Source: Bacteroidota bacterium (GTDB taxonomy: Bacteria > Bacteroidota > Bacteroidia > B-17B0 > Aurantibacillaceae). From it: 64,000 nt of DNA. Below are positions 45,112 to 53,676 of the stretch, piece after piece. The position numbers and the translations under genes were made by a program. The stretch lies in assembly GCA_025362395.1 (NCBI GenBank), contig JANYGK010000037.1, positions 59,046-123,045 on the forward strand. Direction: 5' to 3'. Positions within the stretch are counted from its first letter, which is position 1, and every line of letters begins with the position of its first letter. A model generated the notes under the pieces. The model ran no database searches. It was not told the origin of the DNA and saw only the letters and a list, made by a program, of their open reading frames with translations.

Positions 45112-45597
45112 TTATAAATTAATTTGAGCCACGTAAATAAGGTCAGTAGCGCTGTTAAAGAGAATAAAATGATTTTTAGTACCAACATTTACTTGGTCTG
45201 TAACTATTTCATCTCCACTTATTACGAAATCAATGTCATCAGAAGGCATATAAGCACTTAAGGCAGTTTTGTTTGCTGCAAAATAGCTTCTTATTTGTTC
45301 CTGCGTACCGTTATCAATAACGTCAATCAGCCCTGTTAAAACAACTACATTATTAGGTTTAACAACTACTTCCTGACAATTACCGTTTTTGCCGGGACAT
45401 GATAACGTTCCTCCTGTTCTGTCAAACTTGGCATATTGTGTTTTAATAACAGGACCTGTGCCCGTGCGGGCATGCGGATTACCTGTAACTGTAGTTTGTG
45501 TACTTGCGGGTGCAGTAGTTGCCGGTGCAACGGTTTGTTTTTTGTCGCAGCTGCTTAATACTAAAGCAATAACAGCGATGCTCATTATTTTTTTCAT
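45112..45597 (-). CDS. Lipoprotein of unknown function
   Basis: A 161-residue lipoprotein: signal MKKIMSIAVIALVLSSC (lipobox LSSC, C17), a Thr/Ala/Pro-rich linker (about 20-45), then a folded domain with a Cys pair (LSCPGKNGNCQEVVV) and the C-terminal ILFNSATDLIYVAQINL. I know no family. It has its own terminator, so it is expressed separately from the array. It lies downstream of the 45772-45838 repeat. Confidence 0.65.
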   Translation of the reverse strand: MKKIMSIAVIALVLSSCDKKQTVAPATTAPASTQTTVTGNPHARTGTGPVIKTQYAKFDRTGGTLSCPGKNGNCQEVVVKPNNVVVLTGLIDVIDNGTQEQIRSYFAANKTALSAYMPSDDIDFVISGDEIVTDQVNVGTKNHFILFNSATDLIYVAQINL

Positions 45598-45771
45598 AAT
45601 GTTAATTGTTTTATAAATTCTCTAATCGGTAGAGGACCGTCTAACTTTTAATTAAAGGCGGAGCAGTTGGAATATTCCGCCGGCAAATACTTGCCTATTT
45701 TACTTTTCTATAAGTTATTAGAGGATGTTCTTTTAAAAGCGGCCGGCCTAAACACCCTGTTACATCAGATA

Positions 45772-45838
45772 GATTGAAGTATGTGCAAATAAAAACATTT
45801 TAGTTAAGTAGTTTTTTGTATCTGCATAATTTACCTAC
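45772..45838. repeat. 67-base repeat, copy 2 (thioredoxin-like remnant) in the 45598-45896 gap
   Basis: Matches 43125-43191 with about nine substitutions. On the minus strand it reads NYADTKNYLTKMFLFAHTSI and then hits a stop after LM. It is likely the last trace of a third thioredoxin-like copy. The rest of the gap contains no ORF. Confidence 0.55.
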
Positions 45839-45896
45839 CCCTCGGGGTAGTTAAACTTTGCAAAATGGTTAATTTGTTTTAATGATGCTTTATTTT

Positions 45897-46565
45897 TCAT
45901 GGGTCTACATAGGTTATTCCGTTTTTAATAGCATATTTAATGAGCCCCACAATAGAATTAGCATTTGTTTTTTGATAAATATTTTTTCTGTAAAATTTAA
46001 TTGTATTGGCTGAAACATTTAAACGCTCTGCTATATAGTCGCCCGATTTTTCTTCGCATATAAGCTTTAGTATCTCTGTTTCTCTCTCCGTTAAACGCAA
46101 CCGGCGATAATCTTCACCAAATTCCGAATCCTTTAAAGTGCTTGATATAATGGCTTTTGAAACAGTGCTGCTAAAATAAAAGCCTTCTTCTATAACTGTA
46201 TAGATCGCTTTTATAAGTTCTTCCATTTCACAATTTTTACTTAAGAAGGCATGTGCGCCGTTTATCAAAAAGTTAGAAACGTATATCATTTCCTTATGCA
46301 TGGTTAAAATAATAACCTTGAGCTCGGGATATTTTTCGCGAATAATTTTTAGAGTTTGTGCGCCTGTCATCACAGGCATATCCGCATCCATAATAACTAC
46401 ATCAGGCATCAGGCACTCTATCATCTCAAGAGCTTCTTTGCCGTTATAGGCTTGCCCTGTAACAGTGAACGCCTTTATCTCATTAAGTATTGACGCATAA
46501 GCTTGCGTAACCAATTTATGGTCATCAACTAATATGATTTTAATTTCCCGGTCCGTCAAGCTCAT
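45897..46565 (-). CDS. LuxR/NarL-family response regulator
   Basis: A 222-residue transcription factor. The receiver domain (about 7-125) has the acidic pair DD (14-15), phospho-acceptor Asp in VVIMDADMPVMTG (D60), Thr in ILTMHKE and Lys in FLSKNCE. The C-terminal LuxR helix-turn-helix (about 155-215) has LTERETEILKLICEEKSGDY and LNVSANTIKFYRKNIYQK. Probable partners are HisKA-type kinases such as the TPR kinase at 38589-40349, which is unproven. It diverges from the small regulator at 46899. A large inverted repeat lies 33 bases upstream of its start. Confidence 0.92.
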   Translation of the reverse strand: MSLTDREIKIILVDDHKLVTQAYASILNEIKAFTVTGQAYNGKEALEMIECLMPDVVIMDADMPVMTGAQTLKIIREKYPELKVIILTMHKEMIYVSNFLINGAHAFLSKNCEMEELIKAIYTVIEEGFYFSSTVSKAIISSTLKDSEFGEDYRRLRLTERETEILKLICEEKSGDYIAERLNVSANTIKFYRKNIYQKTNANSIVGLIKYAIKNGITYVDP

Positions 46566-46597
46566 AAAATGAAGGGGGCGTAACTCCTGTATTGCTC

Positions 46598-46703
46598 AAC
46601 CTCTCGGAACCGCGAAGCTCCTGCGTAAGAACAATAAGTGTACGCCCTTTTGGGGCGTCCCTTACTGAAAGTCTTACTGGTTAAATTCGCGGTTTTAGAG
46701 GTT
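46598..46703. repeat. Nested 106-base inverted repeat in the divergent regulator region
   Basis: Outer arms: AACCTCT and AACCGCGAA (46598-46616) pair with TTCGCGGTT and AGAGGTT (46686-46703). Inside, GTAAGA (46625-46630) pairs with TCTTAC (46672-46677), TAAG (46635-46638) with CTTA (46661-46664), and ACGCCC (46642-46647) with GGGCGT (46653-46658). All pairs are nested, so a single long hairpin can form on either strand. It lies 33 bases from the response-regulator start and could be a structured leader, a regulatory RNA or a palindromic mobile element. The rest of the 46566-46898 gap is AT-rich. Confidence 0.7.
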
Positions 46704-46898
46704 AACAGTTCAGTTTAAAACGCATTAATATGGTTAATTAATTAATTATCATTCAAAGTACATTTTGTTTAAAATTATCGTATTTAGCTACAGAGTGTTT
46801 GTTAAAGTAATACAAATGTACTATAATTAATTACATAATGAAACAATATTTATTACACTTATAAATGTGACAAAAGTTTGGGGCCTTTACCTTTGAGT

Positions 46899-47279
46899 AT
46901 GCCCATTCATATTGGTAAAAAAATAAAAGACGAACTTCATAAACAGGGCATCTCCATAACTGATTTTGCCGGAAAAGTAAACAGGAGCAGAAATGTTGTG
47001 TATGATATTTTTAAACGCGAAAGTATTGATACCAACCTACTGAATGCTATAGGAAAAACACTTAAATGTGATTTCTTTTCTATGTATTCTTCTCAGAAAG
47101 AATATTTATCCGAAAGCATAAAACATTTTCATGTAAGTGAAGAAGGCATACCTTACGGTAAATACGCGGAACAAATTACCGCTTTGCAACAACAGGTGGA
47201 ATCGCTTCAGAAAGAGGTTATTTACCTCGAAAAAATAAATAAACTTTTAGAAGCAAAAGAAAAGCCGAAGAGAAAATAG
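46899..47279 (+). CDS. Helix-turn-helix protein with C-terminal coiled coil
   Basis: 126 residues from the ATG at 46899; the TTG seven codons earlier overlaps a promoter-like TACCTTTG. Residues about 8-65 resemble an XRE-like helix-turn-helix (ISITDFAGKVNRSRNVVYDI ... LNAIGKTLKCDF). The last 40 residues form a leucine-zipper-like coiled coil (ITALQQQVESLQKEVIYLEK), likely a dimerisation unit. It is probably a DNA-binding regulator. It is divergent from the response regulator across the inverted repeat, so it may control this region (inference). Confidence 0.75.
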   Translation: MPIHIGKKIKDELHKQGISITDFAGKVNRSRNVVYDIFKRESIDTNLLNAIGKTLKCDFFSMYSSQKEYLSESIKHFHVSEEGIPYGKYAEQITALQQQVESLQKEVIYLEKINKLLEAKEKPKRK

Positions 47280-47321
47280 AGAATCGTTTTTAATAGCCCG
47301 TATGTAAAATTATTACAAACA

Positions 47322-47771
47322 TTATTTGTCCCTGTACCTTACCGCACTGCACTGAGCAAAGTTTACATCGTCAGTCATTTTGAATTGATACGTTTTAATG
47401 AATTAGTTTAGCGGGCTGTTTTAAATTGTTGTTGTTTTTCTTTTGTGATTTCTTTTTTACCGAAATTGTAAGCAAAATAATCAATATGGCAGGCCTTATT
47501 AAAATAAATACGGTTAAAGCAACAATTTGTTATCTATGTGGGAAGTATTGCCCCAAATCCTATAATGGTTTACCATAAGCGTTTATAAACTCATTTTCTT
47601 TATTCCAAAATACAGCCTTAGTAGAATCAGAATGCACGCCGCTTGCATAAAGGCTATTCAATTTTTTGATAGTAATACCATTTTTTCCGCTGCCTAAAAC
47701 GTCATGACTTTTTGTGCGCCGACTTTTAAAGTTGTTAATGCAAGTATAAACGTTAGTAGAATTAATTTCAT
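47322..47771 (-). pseudogene. Dead paralogue of the 153-residue secreted protein gene
   Basis: The minus strand from the ATG at 47771 gives a signal peptide (MKLILLTFILALTTLKVGAQ) and KVMTF, then a TAG where the intact gene at 40632-41093 has a Gln codon. Further on, in shifted frames, it matches that gene: SGVHSDSTKAVFWNKENEFI, CFNRIYFNK, HIDYFAYNFGKKEITKEKQ and AQCSAVRYRDK. At least one nonsense mutation and several frameshifts are present. The 421 bases from 47772 to 48192 are an AT-rich upstream region for the following operon, with no gene. Confidence 0.85.
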
Positions 47772-48192
47772 AGCGTTGCTATTTTGACGGGTTAAACTTA
47801 ATTGTTTAATTTTTAATGTACTGCTTTCCGGTACACTTTTAATATACCCATTTTTTGAATATCCTTAATTATACTAAAAAGATTCTATTAGTCAATTCAT
47901 GATTAATATAACACCGGATGTGATTTAAACTTTTAAGTTCGCCAAAAAAACCGGATTAAATTACATTCATCAAAGATCATTTCTGCACATATTATCTTCG
48001 GATTAATATTTAAAGTCAAAAAGAGAAAGTGCGCAGTTTAATTAAAAACATATTTTGCTATTGCATACTCATATATAGTGATTTTGTTATTTAAACGTTA
48101 ATTTTATTCACATTAAATATGTTCAATGTTTTATTTTGCCTTTATTTGTTAATGAGTTAAAACTCCGTCCTCCCCATCAAATAACTTTATTT

Positions 48193-48708
48193 ATGAAAAC
48201 TCTTTTTTATTTTGTTATTATAAGCATTTTTATGCTTGGATTAAAATTAAACGCTCAAAATTGCGGAACCTGCACCTCTTCCGTAAATAATAGCGATACA
48301 AGTATTGTTGTAGTAAATGCGGGACAAACGTTTTGTGTGGATACCATGGGCGTTTTTAACGGACGTATCACTGTAAACGGAGGCTCAATATGTGTTAAAG
48401 GAATGTTTAACCCTCAGTCGTTTAATTTTAATTCGGGTGTTATTACAAATTCCGGAAATATGACCTTAAATGTTTCGGCGCTTGTATTAAACAGTGGAAG
48501 CAGTTTAACTAATAACCAAGATGCCATTTTAAATTTAAACGGCACCTTAACTATTGCAGGAGGCAGCTTTGCAAATAACGGTATTTTAAATATTGATGTA
48601 ACACTTAATGCAAATAGTGGCGCATTAACAAACACCGGTATTATTAATTGTACAACGGTAAACGGTATAAGCAATATTGCCAATACAGGTAATGTCAATT
48701 CTAATTAA
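48193..48708 (+). CDS. Secreted beta-rich repeat protein (short paralogue)
   Basis: 171 residues from the ATG at 48193, chosen because it begins a signal peptide (MKTLFYFVIISIFMLGLKLNAQ). The mature protein starts with CGTCTSSVNN and VNAGQTFCV, then Asn/Gly/Ser/Thr-rich repeats (GSSLTNNQDAILNLNGTLTI) like a beta-solenoid. The N-terminal module is shared with the next gene (CTACTYSVTN ... VVAGQKVCV), showing duplication. It may be an adhesin or structural surface protein. It is the first gene of a seven-gene run, 7 bases before its paralogue. Confidence 0.7.
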   Translation: MKTLFYFVIISIFMLGLKLNAQNCGTCTSSVNNSDTSIVVVNAGQTFCVDTMGVFNGRITVNGGSICVKGMFNPQSFNFNSGVITNSGNMTLNVSALVLNSGSSLTNNQDAILNLNGTLTIAGGSFANNGILNIDVTLNANSGALTNTGIINCTTVNGISNIANTGNVNSN

Positions 48709-48715
48709 TTTGCTT

Positions 48716-51700
48716 ATGAAATTTAAAGTTTTAATTAGGCTTTTTTTAGTCTATGCCCTTTGCCTTACAGGCCATACATACGCACAGTGTACTGCATGTA
48801 CTTATTCGGTTACGAATAACAGCACCACTAATTATACCGTTGTTGCAGGGCAAAAAGTGTGTGTAGGCACAGGTGTAAATTATCTTGGAACAATTACTTT
48901 AAACGGCGGTACAATTTGTAATTACGGTAATGTTTCGAAAGTAACGTTTTTAAAAGGTACGTTTAATAATTATACTTCCTATATAAGTCTGGGTAATATT
49001 TCCATATCTGCAAGCGGGAGTATTATTTTTAATTGTTATGGAGGCTCAAAGACACAGTTCACGGGCAATCTTGATTATCAAAGTACAAACAGCCCCGATT
49101 CATTGGTTTTTAATGTATACGAGGGGTGCTATTGCTCTGTTGATAAAACCCTGAGTGGCACAAAAGGAAATTTAAACATAAATTATTTCAATACTCAAAA
49201 AGGCTATTGCTCTTTTAATATTAAAAAGGATCTTAATATCGGAAACACGTGTAATTTTAGGTTAAACTTATTAAATCCGTCAGGTGTATTTAATGTTGCC
49301 GGTACTATGGGCTTTGACAACAAAGGGAATAAAACCATTTATAATTACGGAACATTTAACATAGGCAAATCTTTTAATATTGGTGGCACCGGCCTCACCA
49401 CAAGTTTAATAACCATCCTTAATAGTGGTAATTTAAACATAGGTAAGTTTTTTACAATATCTTATAACACCGGTATCGTTAACGTTACAAATTACGCGCA
49501 GGGGAAAAGAATCATGCAAATCGGTGATACCTACACACAATCTAAAGCAACTAATAATTTTACTAATAACGGAACGCTTCTTATTTCAAAAGACTTGAAT
49601 GTTGAGTTGGGATCTTTTACAAATAACTTAGGCTTGCAGGCAAGAGATATAAATGTTAAGCAAGGTACCTTTACCAATTCGGTAAATGCAAAAGTAACTG
49701 CAAGCAGGGATCTTTTAACCTCAACCGCTTCAGGTAGTATTAAAAACAACGGCAGTATTTATATTTCGCACGCATTAAATAATAAGGGCACGATTACATT
49801 AGGTATAACGAGTGTAATTAACACCCTTGACCTTTATAATTTAAACGGGGGACTGATTACAGGCCCACCTGATATTTTAAGCGACAGCACAAATTACGCG
49901 TACATGGAAGTAGCCCGTACTTCTAATAATGCGGGTACATTGGCAAACTATATCTGGATAAATGATTTAACCAATACTAACGCCGGTGTTAAGTTGGATG
50001 TATATCAAAACAACTCCGTTAAATTAGGTTTCCCGAAAGTAATTTTCGGAAGCGCTCATTTATGCTATTTAAATGCTTTGAACTTGGGCATTACCACTAA
50101 CGGAAAAGATGATTGTGTTGGACAACCTGCTGTATTAAATGCTTTTGCTTACAATACGCTTAGCCAGTCAGCTGTCGCTGTCAATTCATACACATGGAAA
50201 CCCGGCAATGTGGTTACAGCAACAGGAAGCCTGGCTTTGACCTTTAGCGCAACTACCCTATATACTGTAACCGCGATATTAAGCTCAGGGTGTTTAATAA
50301 CAAACACATTATTAGTAAACGTAACACCCATGCCTGTCATTTCTTACACGGGTAGTCCGTTTAATCAAAACATAACCGCTACCGTTAATGTAACTCAAAC
50401 ATTGGCCACGCAGGGTCATTATACGGCAAGCCCCGCAGGGTTAATGCTAAATGTTTCAACAGGCGCCATTGTTCCGTCGCAAAGTGCCGTCGGCATTTAT
50501 ACGGTTACTTATGTTCCCACTTCAAATAATTGCAATTATAATATTACTACAGTTGTTGAGATAAAAGTGGATTGTGATTTTACACTCATGCCTTCTATGG
50601 AAATACAATTATGCGAAGGAACCACCTTAAGTTTTTCATTACAATCAACCGCCGTACTGCAATATTCCTGGACTCCTTCCACAGGGCTCAGCTGTACAAG
50701 CTGCAGCAATCCTGTTATTACAGCCACACCCGGTATCCCCCAGTATACTGTGTATGCCTATAATAAGGGTTATAAAAACGTATCCTGCAATTCAAAAATA
50801 GTATATGTTACCGTAAAACAAGGTTGCAATACAATTACCGGCTGCTGCTTTAGTAACTATGGAGCCGCGGTATATTTGGCTAGTCAGTCAACCTATGTTA
50901 ATGTGTATTGCAACCTCGTAAATGAGCTTGGGCAGTTTTCGAACGGAAATATAAAAAAGGGTGAATTTGTAAACAAAGGAAAAATTAATGTAAAGTTAGA
51001 TTGGATCCATAACGCAAAAAATGATCTGTACCTGACAAACCAAGGCGAAAGTAATTTTTTTGGAGCAAACCAAAGTATAACCGGCAATTCAAATACGCAT
51101 TTTAACCGAATCGATTTAACGGGTAACGGCATTAAAACAATTTGGCTCGACGAGTATGCGCATGCAGATATGAACTTAACTTCAAACGAGCTTTTTGTTC
51201 AGAATAACACATTCTTTATGAAAAATTCAACTGCCGGTATTTCTAATAACGGAGGCGGCTTTGTCAGCACACTAACTAACGGCTACCTGTCAAGAACCAT
51301 TAATTCTAAAACTGTAATTCCGGTATCCGCACCTTATTTTTATCCTATGGGAAGCAGGGCTATGGCTATGGTTCCTTCGAGCTATAGGCCTGTTGAAATT
51401 TATAACAGCAATGTTGCTGAAGAACTCAGCGTTAATTTTATGAATATTCCTCCCTCTTTCTTAACTGATATTTCTTTTGCCGCCGGCAGTAACGTTTCTT
51501 CCATAGCACCGAATGTAAGCACTATCAATAATTTATATTATCATAAAATAAAAAAAACGCTTCCATCTACAACGCCTTCCACACTTACCATTAGATCTTA
51601 TTTCCCGCCTGTTGAGGGTACTTACCAAAGCTTGGCTGAATGGGAAAAAGATCCGGCTCAACCGGACTATTGGTGGGGTAGTACACCCGGTTCCGCGGGT

Positions 51701-52480
51701 TCATCGGTTCCGTCGGTTGTGCCTCAGTTTAATGGGCTCATCAATGCTTTAACAAACGGCGAACAAACGTTTAACGGCACTCCGTTTACACTTGCCAAGT
51801 CCGGTGCTTATGTTGGCACAGGCGATTTTGGAGGAAGCGGAACAACCATCTCTATTACGTCTCCCGGGTATCCTTCCGGCACTTCGGGTAACGGCCTCAA
51901 TACTCCTATTCCGATTGGCCCGGGAGCCCCCGGCACAGGTACTTCCGTAGTAACACCATCGGTGGTAGCTGTAGACTATGTTGTGAACATAGCACCAACG
52001 GATGAGTGTACACTGCCCGGCAAAATAAAATTTACGGTTAATACTAACGGCTCCATTACTCCGACATCTGTTTTATTTGGATTAGCAGGTGCCACGGGTT
52101 ACTTGGGGCCGTTATCTGCTGATGTGTATACGATTGATAATCTTAACTCAGGATTGATCTTACATTCTGTGCCAAAAAATATTCTTACGGAATGTATGAA
52201 CGGGGTTAAAGTAGGCACAAGCGTTGGCAATGATTTTATTGTAACACCGGGTGAAAGCATTATTGTAACTTTACCGGCTGTTACCGGTGGAGGATTCGGA
52301 CAGTTTGCATTATATTCTATTTCTAATTCCACTACACCTGTATTTACATCACCGGGCACACTTTCGGCCGGTTCAACGGGTTTTTCTCCTTCCCTGATTA
52401 ACGGGGTTTATAATTTTAAAATAAATGTAACTGTAGGTTTTGTAACGGATGTGGTTAAAGGACAACTAATCGTAAAATAA
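48716..52480 (+). CDS. Large secreted beta-solenoid/Ig-like repeat protein
   Basis: 1254 residues from the ATG at 48716 (MKFKVLIRLFLVYALCLTGH, cleavage near YAQ). Residues about 25-400 hold a CxxC-Y-S-V module and Asn/Gly/Thr-rich beta-solenoid repeats. About 410-680 contain PKD/Ig-like modules (TLYTVTAILSSGCLI; YSWTPSTGLSCTSCSNP). A Cys-rich junction and a further solenoid follow. The end (YNFKINVTVGFVTDVVKGQL) is not a standard type IX sorting domain. No enzyme motif is seen. It is probably a surface or matrix protein. The chaperone gene follows 3 bases later. Confidence 0.75.
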   Translation: MKFKVLIRLFLVYALCLTGHTYAQCTACTYSVTNNSTTNYTVVAGQKVCVGTGVNYLGTITLNGGTICNYGNVSKVTFLKGTFNNYTSYISLGNISISASGSIIFNCYGGSKTQFTGNLDYQSTNSPDSLVFNVYEGCYCSVDKTLSGTKGNLNINYFNTQKGYCSFNIKKDLNIGNTCNFRLNLLNPSGVFNVAGTMGFDNKGNKTIYNYGTFNIGKSFNIGGTGLTTSLITILNSGNLNIGKFFTISYNTGIVNVTNYAQGKRIMQIGDTYTQSKATNNFTNNGTLLISKDLNVELGSFTNNLGLQARDINVKQGTFTNSVNAKVTASRDLLTSTASGSIKNNGSIYISHALNNKGTITLGITSVINTLDLYNLNGGLITGPPDILSDSTNYAYMEVARTSNNAGTLANYIWINDLTNTNAGVKLDVYQNNSVKLGFPKVIFGSAHLCYLNALNLGITTNGKDDCVGQPAVLNAFAYNTLSQSAVAVNSYTWKPGNVVTATGSLALTFSATTLYTVTAILSSGCLITNTLLVNVTPMPVISYTGSPFNQNITATVNVTQTLATQGHYTASPAGLMLNVSTGAIVPSQSAVGIYTVTYVPTSNNCNYNITTVVEIKVDCDFTLMPSMEIQLCEGTTLSFSLQSTAVLQYSWTPSTGLSCTSCSNPVITATPGIPQYTVYAYNKGYKNVSCNSKIVYVTVKQGCNTITGCCFSNYGAAVYLASQSTYVNVYCNLVNELGQFSNGNIKKGEFVNKGKINVKLDWIHNAKNDLYLTNQGESNFFGANQSITGNSNTHFNRIDLTGNGIKTIWLDEYAHADMNLTSNELFVQNNTFFMKNSTAGISNNGGGFVSTLTNGYLSRTINSKTVIPVSAPYFYPMGSRAMAMVPSSYRPVEIYNSNVAEELSVNFMNIPPSFLTDISFAAGSNVSSIAPNVSTINNLYYHKIKKTLPSTTPSTLTIRSYFPPVEGTYQSLAEWEKDPAQPDYWWGSTPGSAGSSVPSVVPQFNGLINALTNGEQTFNGTPFTLAKSGAYVGTGDFGGSGTTISITSPGYPSGTSGNGLNTPIPIGPGAPGTGTSVVTPSVVAVDYVVNIAPTDECTLPGKIKFTVNTNGSITPTSVLFGLAGATGYLGPLSADVYTIDNLNSGLILHSVPKNILTECMNGVKVGTSVGNDFIVTPGESIIVTLPAVTGGGFGQFALYSISNSTTPVFTSPGTLSAGSTGFSPSLINGVYNFKINVTVGFVTDVVKGQLIVK

Positions 52481-52483
52481 TAT

Positions 52484-53032
52484 ATGAAAAAAGTACCGGT
52501 CATAATTTTAACGCTCTCCCTTAGCATTTCAATGTACCTTTTGATTGATAAGTTTGCAGGAGCTTCCGTAAAAAAAATAGGCGTTATCAGCATGGAAAAA
52601 TTAGTGTATGATTTTAAAGGGATGAAAGACGCCACTGAAAAATATACAAAAAAAATGAGCAGCTGGGACGCGCAAACCGACTCTCTTGAAAAAAAACTGC
52701 AGCACATGTATAACGAGATAAGAATTGATTCTATAAATAAAGACCGGCAAAAGCTCAATAAGGACATACGCGTGTTTTTAGTATTTAAGCAATCTTATAT
52801 GGAGTATGTACAAAACATACAGGCAAAGGCTGAAAAAGAAGATAAAAATATGACGGTAGGCGTGATGAACCAAATAAATGAATATATAAAATCGTTTGCC
52901 AAGGAAGAAGGTTTCGATTTGATCTTATGCAATAACGCGCAATATCAGAATGTCGGATTTTCGAAAGACGGAATAGATGTTACACAGCGGTTACTGGAAT
53001 ACGCGAATAAAAAATATGCCGGTGAAAAATAA
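52484..53032 (+). CDS. OmpH/Skp-like periplasmic chaperone
   Basis: A 182-residue protein with an N-terminal signal or anchor (VIILTLSLSISMYLLIDKF), then the OmpH-type start (KKIGVISMEKLVYDF), a long charged helical hairpin (about 50-130), and the C-terminal GFDLILCNNAQYQ plus DVTQRLLEYANKKY. This is the Skp/OmpH pattern: tentacle-like helices that hold unfolded outer-membrane or secreted proteins in the periplasm. It sits between large secreted proteins in one operon, suggesting a dedicated chaperone. The N-terminal helix may remain as an anchor. It overlaps the next gene by 17 bases. Confidence 0.82.
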   Translation: MKKVPVIILTLSLSISMYLLIDKFAGASVKKIGVISMEKLVYDFKGMKDATEKYTKKMSSWDAQTDSLEKKLQHMYNEIRIDSINKDRQKLNKDIRVFLVFKQSYMEYVQNIQAKAEKEDKNMTVGVMNQINEYIKSFAKEEGFDLILCNNAQYQNVGFSKDGIDVTQRLLEYANKKYAGEK

Positions 53033-53657
53033 ATATATCTGCACGGCTTTTCTTTGGTGTGTTTTACTGACACAGGTTTCGTGTAAAAAAACTGAGATCT
53101 CTGAACCGAAAGATTATTTTGGTTACTTGGCAAATCCCGGAAATGGTTTGGTAAAAGAAAAAACAGTGGCGGGCTTAAGCTTAAAAGCAAAATATATTCC
53201 CAAAGATTACCTTGTGTATAATGCGGTAAAGGGTTTTGGCACGGTAAACAATACGTTTAAAGACAGTATTGAAAAGACGTACAGTCATTCATTAACATTT
53301 ATGATCACCATCGGGCCGGGAGAAAACGAAACGTTTGATATAACAAGAGTTGGTGTAGACAGCTATGAAGCGTTTGCCAAACGCATGGAAGAAATGTCAT
53401 TTAACGCTCAGGAATGGATCAGCCTGGTGGTAAAAGAAAAAGACTACAAGCCCGAGATCGTTAGAATGGAGAATATTAACGCGCTTGAAAAAAGCCGGAA
53501 TTTTATAGTTGTATTCAGCTCTGCGGAAGGTTCGGAAACCGACCTCCGGAAAAGCGACATGTGCTTATCATACGATGATGAACTCTTTAATACAGGAACC
53601 AGCAAGTTTATGTTTTATTCGAAAGATATACAGGCTGTACCGAAATTTATTTTTTAA
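53016..53657 (+). CDS. Lipoprotein of unknown function
   Basis: 213 residues from the ATG at 53016 (MPVKNKYICTAFLWCVLLTQ, lipobox QVSC with Cys near 23). The earlier ATG at 52977 would not place a signal peptide at the N-terminus. The mature part has mixed alpha/beta segments (YSHSLTFMITIGPGENETFD; YEAFAKRMEEMSFNAQEWI) and resembles no family I know. A GTG one codon further in is an alternative. It is coupled to the chaperone gene and lies 19 bases before the Rhs-like gene, so it is probably part of the same assembly at the membrane. Confidence 0.7.
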   Translation: MPVKNKYICTAFLWCVLLTQVSCKKTEISEPKDYFGYLANPGNGLVKEKTVAGLSLKAKYIPKDYLVYNAVKGFGTVNNTFKDSIEKTYSHSLTFMITIGPGENETFDITRVGVDSYEAFAKRMEEMSFNAQEWISLVVKEKDYKPEIVRMENINALEKSRNFIVVFSSAEGSETDLRKSDMCLSYDDELFNTGTSKFMFYSKDIQAVPKFIF

Positions 53658-53676
53658 TAATTGACATGTTATATAT

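Noticed and set aside
45045..45188. N-terminal extension of the propeller lipoprotein gene
   Set aside because: The extension crosses a perfect palindromic terminator and overlaps the 161-residue gene; the Met at 45044 begins a proper lipoprotein signal.
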